Assembly: GCA_947561585.1 (NCBI GenBank)
Contig: CANNZV010000944.1
Location: forward strand, 457,529-521,528
Length of the DNA stretch: 64,000 nucleotides
Origin: Caprella mutica
Lineage: Eukaryota > Arthropoda > Malacostraca > Amphipoda > Caprellidae
Reading direction: 5' to 3'
The first letter of the stretch is position 1. Every line of letters starts with the position of its first letter. This document shows, one piece after another, positions 59,503-64,000 of this stretch. Below the pieces are notes generated by a model that was given only the letters and a program-made list of their open reading frames with translations, was not told the DNA's origin and searched no databases. Position numbers and translations under genes: made by a program.

Positions 59503-61525
59503 GGGTTACGGGTCCTACGAATAACCCAAATGAACCCAAATGAACCCAAATGAACCCAAATGAACCCAAATGAAACCCAAATGAACCCAAATGAACCCAA
59601 ATGAAACCCAAATGAACCCAAATGAACCCAAATGAACCCAAATGAAACCCAAATGAACCCAAATGAAACCCAAATGAACCCAAATGAACCCAAATGAAAT
59701 CAAATGAAACCCAATTGAACCCAAATGAAGTCCAACGAATAACCCAAATGAACCCAAATGAAACCAAATGAAACCAAATGAAACCAAATGAACCCAAATG
59801 AAACCAAATGAAGTCCAACGAATAACCCAAATGAACCCAAATGAAACCCAAATGAAGTCCAACGAATAACCCAAATGAAACCAAGTGAAGTCCTACGAAT
59901 AACCCAAATGAACCCAAAATGAAACCAAATGAAACCAAATGAAACCAAATGAAACCAAATGAACCCAAATGAACCCAAATGAAACCAAATGAACCCAAAT
60001 GAAGTCCAACGAATAACCCAAATGAACCCAAATGAAACCCAAATGAAACCCAAATGAACCCAAATGAACCCAAATGAAACCAAATGAAACCAAATGAAAC
60101 CCAAATGAACCCAAATGAAGTCCAACGAATAACCCAAATGAACCCAAATGAAGTCCAACGAATAACCCAAATGAACCCAAATGAAACCAAATGAAACCAA
60201 ATGAACCCAGATGAAACCAAATGAAGTCCAACGAATAAGTCAAATGAACCCAAATGAAGTCCAACGAATAACCCAAATGAACCCAAATGAAACCAAATGA
60301 AACCAAATGAACCCAAATGAAACCAAATGAAGTCCAACGAATAACCCAAATGAACCCAAATGAAACCCAAATGAAGTCCAACGAATAACCCAAATGAACC
60401 CAAATGAACCCAAATGAAACCAAATGAACCCAAATGAACCCAAATGAACCCAAATGAAACCAAATGAAACCAAATGAAACCAAATGAAACCAAATGAAAC
60501 CCAAATGAAACCAAGTGAAGTCCAACGAATAACCCAAATGAACCCAAAATGAAACCAAATGAAACCAAATGAAACCAAATGAAACCAAATGAAACCAAAT
60601 GAAACCAAATGAAACCAAATGAACCCAAATGAACCCAAATGAACCCAAATGAACCCAAATGAAACCCAAATGAACCCAAATGAAACCCAAATGAACCCAA
60701 ATGAACCCAAATGAAATCAAATGAAACCCAATTGAACCCAAATGAAGTCCAACGAATAACCCAAATGAACCCAAATGAAACCAAATGAAACCAAATGAAA
60801 CCAAATGAACCCAAATGAAACCAAATGAAGTCCAACGAATAACCCAAATGAACCCAAATGAAACCCAAATGAAGTCCAACGAATAACCCAAATGAAACCA
60901 AGTGAAGTCCTACGAATAACCCAAATGAACCCAAAATGAAACCAAATGAAACCAAATGAAACCAAATGAAACCAAATGAACCCAAATGAACCCAAATGAA
61001 ACCAAATGAACCCAAATGAAGTCCAACGAATAACCCAAATGAACCCAAATGAAACCCAAATGAAGTCCAACGAATAACCCAAATGAACCCAAATGAACCC
61101 AAATGAAACCAAATGAACCCAAATGAACCCAAATGAACCCAAATGAAACCAAATGAAACCAAATGAAACCAAATGAAACCAAATGAAACCCAAATGAAAC
61201 CAAGTGAAGTCCAACGAATAACCCAAATGAACCCAAAATGAAACCAAATGAAACCAAATGAAACCAAATGAAACCAAATGAAACCAAATGAAACCAAATG
61301 AAACCAAATGAACCCAAATGAACCCAAATGAACCCAAATGAAACCAAATGAAACCAAATGAAACCAAATGAAACCAAATGAAACCCAAATGAAACCAAAT
61401 GAAACCAAATGAAACCAAAATGAAGTCCTACGAATAACTCGAATGAACCCAAAATGAAGCAGAAACAACCCAAATGAAGATAAAAACGAATTAAAATGAA
61501 GTAGAAAGAGAAAAACAAGATTCAA
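59503..61525. repeat. 10/11-bp satellite, left arm of a very large foldback element
   Basis: About 190 units of AACCCAAATGA, AAACCAAATGA and AACCAAATGA are interspersed with AGTCCAACGAATAACCC. A higher-order duplication of about 1017 bp is evident. The inner end (GAAGCAGAAACAACCCAAATG, then GAATTAAAATGAAGTAGAAA) is the inverse of 63777-64000. The outer end GGGTTACGGGTCCTACG resembles the Foldback-like termini elsewhere. The 683-codon minus frame across it is a repeat artefact, being composed only of FGFIWVHLGS-like strings. Confidence 0.85.
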
Positions 61526-62175
61526 ATGAATCTTACCTTATTTTTATCTTACCCTCTTTTTATCTTACCCTCTTTTTATCTTACCCTCTCTATATCTTAC
61601 CCTCTTTTTATCTTGCCTTCTTTTTATCTTGCCCTCTTTTTATCTTGCCCTCTTTTTATCTTACCCTCTTTTTATCTTACCCTCTTTTTATCTTACCCTC
61701 TTTTTATCTTACCCTCTTTGTATCTTACCCTCTTTCTCTTACCCTCTTTTTATCTTGCCCTCTTTTTATCTTGCCCTCTTTTTATCTTGCCCTCTTTTTA
61801 TCTTGCCCTCTTTTTATCTTGCTTTCTTTTTATCTTACCCTCTTTTTCCGTATCTTCTTTTTCCGTACCTTTCTTCTTCCGTATCTTCTTTTTCCGTACC
61901 TTCTTTTTCCGTACCTTCTTTTTCCGTACCTTCTTTTCCGCACCTTCTGTTTCCGTATCTTCTTTTTCCGTACCTTTCTTCTTCCGTACCTTCTGTTTCC
62001 GTACCTTCTTTTTCCATACCTTCTTTTTCTGTACCTTCTTTTTCCGTACCTTCTTTTTCCATACCTTCTTATTCCGTACCTTCTTTTCCGCACCTTCTGT
62101 TTCCGTATCTTCTTTTTCCGTACCTTCTTTTTCCATACCTTCTTTTTCCATACTTTCTTTTTCTTCTTTTTTAAA
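61526..62175. repeat. pyrimidine-rich 16-bp and 15-bp satellite arrays
   Basis: About 20 copies of TTTTTATCTTACCCTC (some TTGCCCTC) up to about 61845 are followed by about 22 copies of TTCTTTTTCCGTACC up to 62160. The strands are strongly asymmetric, pyrimidine on plus. Open frames on both strands (KKVRKKK or FFFRTFF strings) are artefacts. Confidence 0.95.
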
Positions 62176-62449
62176 AGCAAAAAAATGTATCCTTTTTTTC
62201 CCCAAGAAAGGGGAAATAAGTTATTAAAATAATTCGAAATTCTTGAGAAAGAAATAATGTTATTTCAGTGTTATTGAAATATATATAGTTATTGTTATTT
62301 TAAATCATATTTCATAACAGGGAGTGTACCCCTTCATGTACAGACGGGGGTGTTAGAACACATCAGTGACAGATGTTGTATTGTTATAAAACATATTGAG
62401 TAATTTGGTGAACTTGATAGTTTCACCTATCACTGTGAATATTAATAAT
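62176..62449. other. spacer inside the large foldback region
   Basis: No gene was recognised. CACTGTGAATATTAATAAT at 62431-62449 is related to the 45-bp repeat found at 63525-63640. Confidence 0.4.
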
Positions 62450-63512
62450 GGTGACCGGACGTTTCGTTAACGGATGATTCGTTAGTAGGACTTTTCGTTA
62501 ATCGTTACTATAGGACGTTTCGTTACTAGGACGTTTCGTTTCTATAGGACGTTTCGTTACTAGGACGTTTCGTTTCTATAGGACGTTTCGTTACTAGGAC
62601 GTTTCGTTTCTATAGGACGTTTCGTTACTAGGACGATTCGTTACCAGTTTATTTTTTTATGAATTGGAAACGATTTTTTATTAGACAATTTTATTTTAGA
62701 CTACAATTTTATACCAATCCCATGCATTACAAGTTTTACTACTTCAAAAATAGCGTCTACTTTTTAAACATTATATTTTTTATTCGTTTTGTTATACATT
62801 GATTTTAATCAGATGTATTAAAATTAATAATCATTACTTAATTTCTTTGATTAGAAAAGCTGGAAGTGAAAATACCATGGATTGCAATCGATATACAAGT
62901 TAAATAACAATAAATCTATTTTTTTTTGTCCTCATACGATTGAAAATGTGGTTCAGTCCGAGAACTCGGAGATAATACCTACATTGGGAAAATCTTTTGT
63001 TTTTCATATTTTGGAAAATGTTTTAACGTTAGTGTAAAATTCCAATTACCAGATGTTACGAGTTGCCGAATGAAAATAACTTAATGAAAAGAAACATAAC
63101 CTTCCGCAATTTTGCGAAAGTAATAATTATTTTCAATCATATAAGAAAAGACTATATAATTTAACATTTCAACTCTTTATTCTTATTCCTATATACTATT
63201 TTCTAAAATGTTTGAAAACTTCCAGTAATTGGTTCACATAGGGAAAAATATTCAATAGCTATATATTTATAATTTAAGTGATTGGTATATTTTTCAGTCT
63301 ATAACTCATTTCGAATTATAAAAATCGTTAGTAGCGATTTGGAACGAAAAAACTGGTAACGAATTATCGTGCTAGTAACGAAACGTCCTTGTAACGAAAC
63401 GTCCGTTAACGAAACGTCCGTTAACGAAACGTCCGTTAACGAAATGTCCGGGTACGAAATGTCCGGGTACGAAACGTCCTAGCACCGTTTCGTCCTAGCA
63501 CGTCCTAGCACC
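62450..63512. mobile_element. Foldback-like element FB7, unit GGACGTTTCGTTACTA
   Basis: About ten units of GGACGTTTCGTTACTA at the left (62455-62645) are inverted at the right (63355-63510, TAACGAAACGTCC). The ends are GGTGACCGGACG and GGTGCTAGGACG. The middle is unique AT-rich DNA and includes a half copy of the GGGTAAGTTC MITE at about 62931-62979. No clear target duplication was found, perhaps because it sits in a related tandem repeat. Confidence 0.8.
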
Positions 63513-63640
63513 AAATGATGGTTGTTTTAACCCTTCACTGCGAATATTAATAACAACAAATGATGGTTGTTTTAACACTTCACTGCGAATATTAATAACA
63601 ACAAATGATGGTTGTTTTAACACTTCACTGTGAATGAATA
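63513..63640. repeat. 45-bp tandem repeat, three copies
   Basis: The unit is AACAAATGATGGTTGTTTTA plus ACACTTCACTGCGAATATTAATAAC in successive copies with few changes. Confidence 0.85.
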
Positions 63641-64000
63641 CCAGATAAATACCAAATGAAAACTAAATGAATACCAAATGAAAACTAAATGAATATCAAA
63701 ATGAATATAAAAAGAATATAAAATGAAAATCAAATGAAAATCGAATGAAGACCAATTGATTACTAATTGTTTGAATTGTTTCTACTTCATTTGAATTCGT
63801 TTTTAGCTTCATTTGGGTTATTCGTTTTTAGCATCAATTGGATTGTTCTGCTTCATTTGGGTTGTTTCTGCTTCATTTGGGTTGTTTCTGCTTCATTTGG
63901 GTTGTTTCTGCTTCATTTGGGTTGTTTCTGCTTCATTTGTGTTGTTTCTGCTTCATATGGGTTGTTTCTGCTTCATTTGGGTTGTTTCTGCTTCATTTGG
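63641..64000. repeat. right arm of the very large foldback element, truncated by window end
   Basis: A transitional stretch of ATGAATACCAAATGAAAACT units is followed at 63777 by TTTCTACTTCATTTGAATTC, then a 20-bp array of GGGTTGTTTCTGCTTCATTT (about eight copies). This is the reverse complement of the inner end of the 59503-61525 array. The element continues past the window. Confidence 0.8.

Noticed and set aside
59474..61525. A 683-codon minus-strand open frame (FGFIWVHLGS strings)
   Set aside because: It lies wholly in a 10/11-bp satellite whose units lack stops in several frames; other long frames overlap it on the same strand. No start context, splice site or domain.
61526..62232. Long plus- and minus-strand frames in the pyrimidine-rich arrays
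   Set aside because: Several overlapping frames on both strands consist of repeated FLSYPLF, FFFRTFF or KKVRKKK, explained by the 15- and 16-bp units.
62441..63521. A 9-bp duplication for FB7 (ATTAATAAT versus AAATGATGG, or TAATAATGG versus AAATGATGG)
   Set aside because: The match is too poor, and related tandem repeats on the right side make chance similarity likely.

Overview
The window is AT-rich nuclear DNA from an animal, most likely an arthropod. The evidence is two multi-exon inhibitor-of-apoptosis (IAP) genes with arthropod-style BIR domains, spliceosomal introns with GT-AG borders, and very many short non-autonomous transposons and satellites. A hemipteran-like insect would fit the repeat load, but that is a guess.

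Genes. The only confident protein-coding genes lie between 14.8 and 24.5 kb on the minus strand. Both are six-exon IAP genes with the same layout (BIR1, BIR2, UBA, long low-complexity linker, C3HC4 RING) and the same exon phases: gene B (24536 to 20912, about 660 aa) followed by gene A (18534 to 14797, about 745 aa). I assembled both from splice sites. They are an old tandem pair whose last exon and adjoining 3' UTR are nearly identical, which points to gene conversion. They would act in the cytoplasm as caspase or IBM-peptide binding E3 ubiquitin ligases.

Mobile DNA. Seven elements look like Foldback (FB) elements, with inverted arms built of tandem subrepeats: 5265-5801, 11402-11765, 31656-32923, 49065-49571, 57705-58216, 58235-59121 and 62450-63512. 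Five carry 9-bp target-site duplications (TSDs), and ends resemble GGKG..GGWC. An eighth, very large one seems to start at 59503 and run off the window. A non-autonomous hAT element (35170-36431) has an 8-bp TSD and an empty site in a neighbouring duplicate. Several MITE families occur: one with TA TSD and GGGTAAGTTC ends, one with ACACACGTGGG-type ends, one with CCAAGTAA ends, and one with CCAGTCTG ends. A 56-bp perfect palindrome sits inside members of two different families.

Segmental array. From about 33.1 to 48.0 kb there are four degenerate copies of a 3.4-4.0 kb unit. It holds two short conserved minus-strand reading frames of unknown function and, in three units, a roughly 430-bp-arm inverted repeat that overlaps one of those frames.

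Satellites. Tandem arrays of 10 to about 144 bp fill much of 1-533, 4.8-7.0, 8.5-9.5, 17.0-17.5 (intronic), 48.0-48.6, 51.4-52.8, 53.9-54.5, 59.5-62.2 and 63.5-64.0 kb. A 24-bp array lies within the coding linker of gene B. Long frames in the other arrays are by-products of repeat length. No tRNA, rRNA or CRISPR array was seen.
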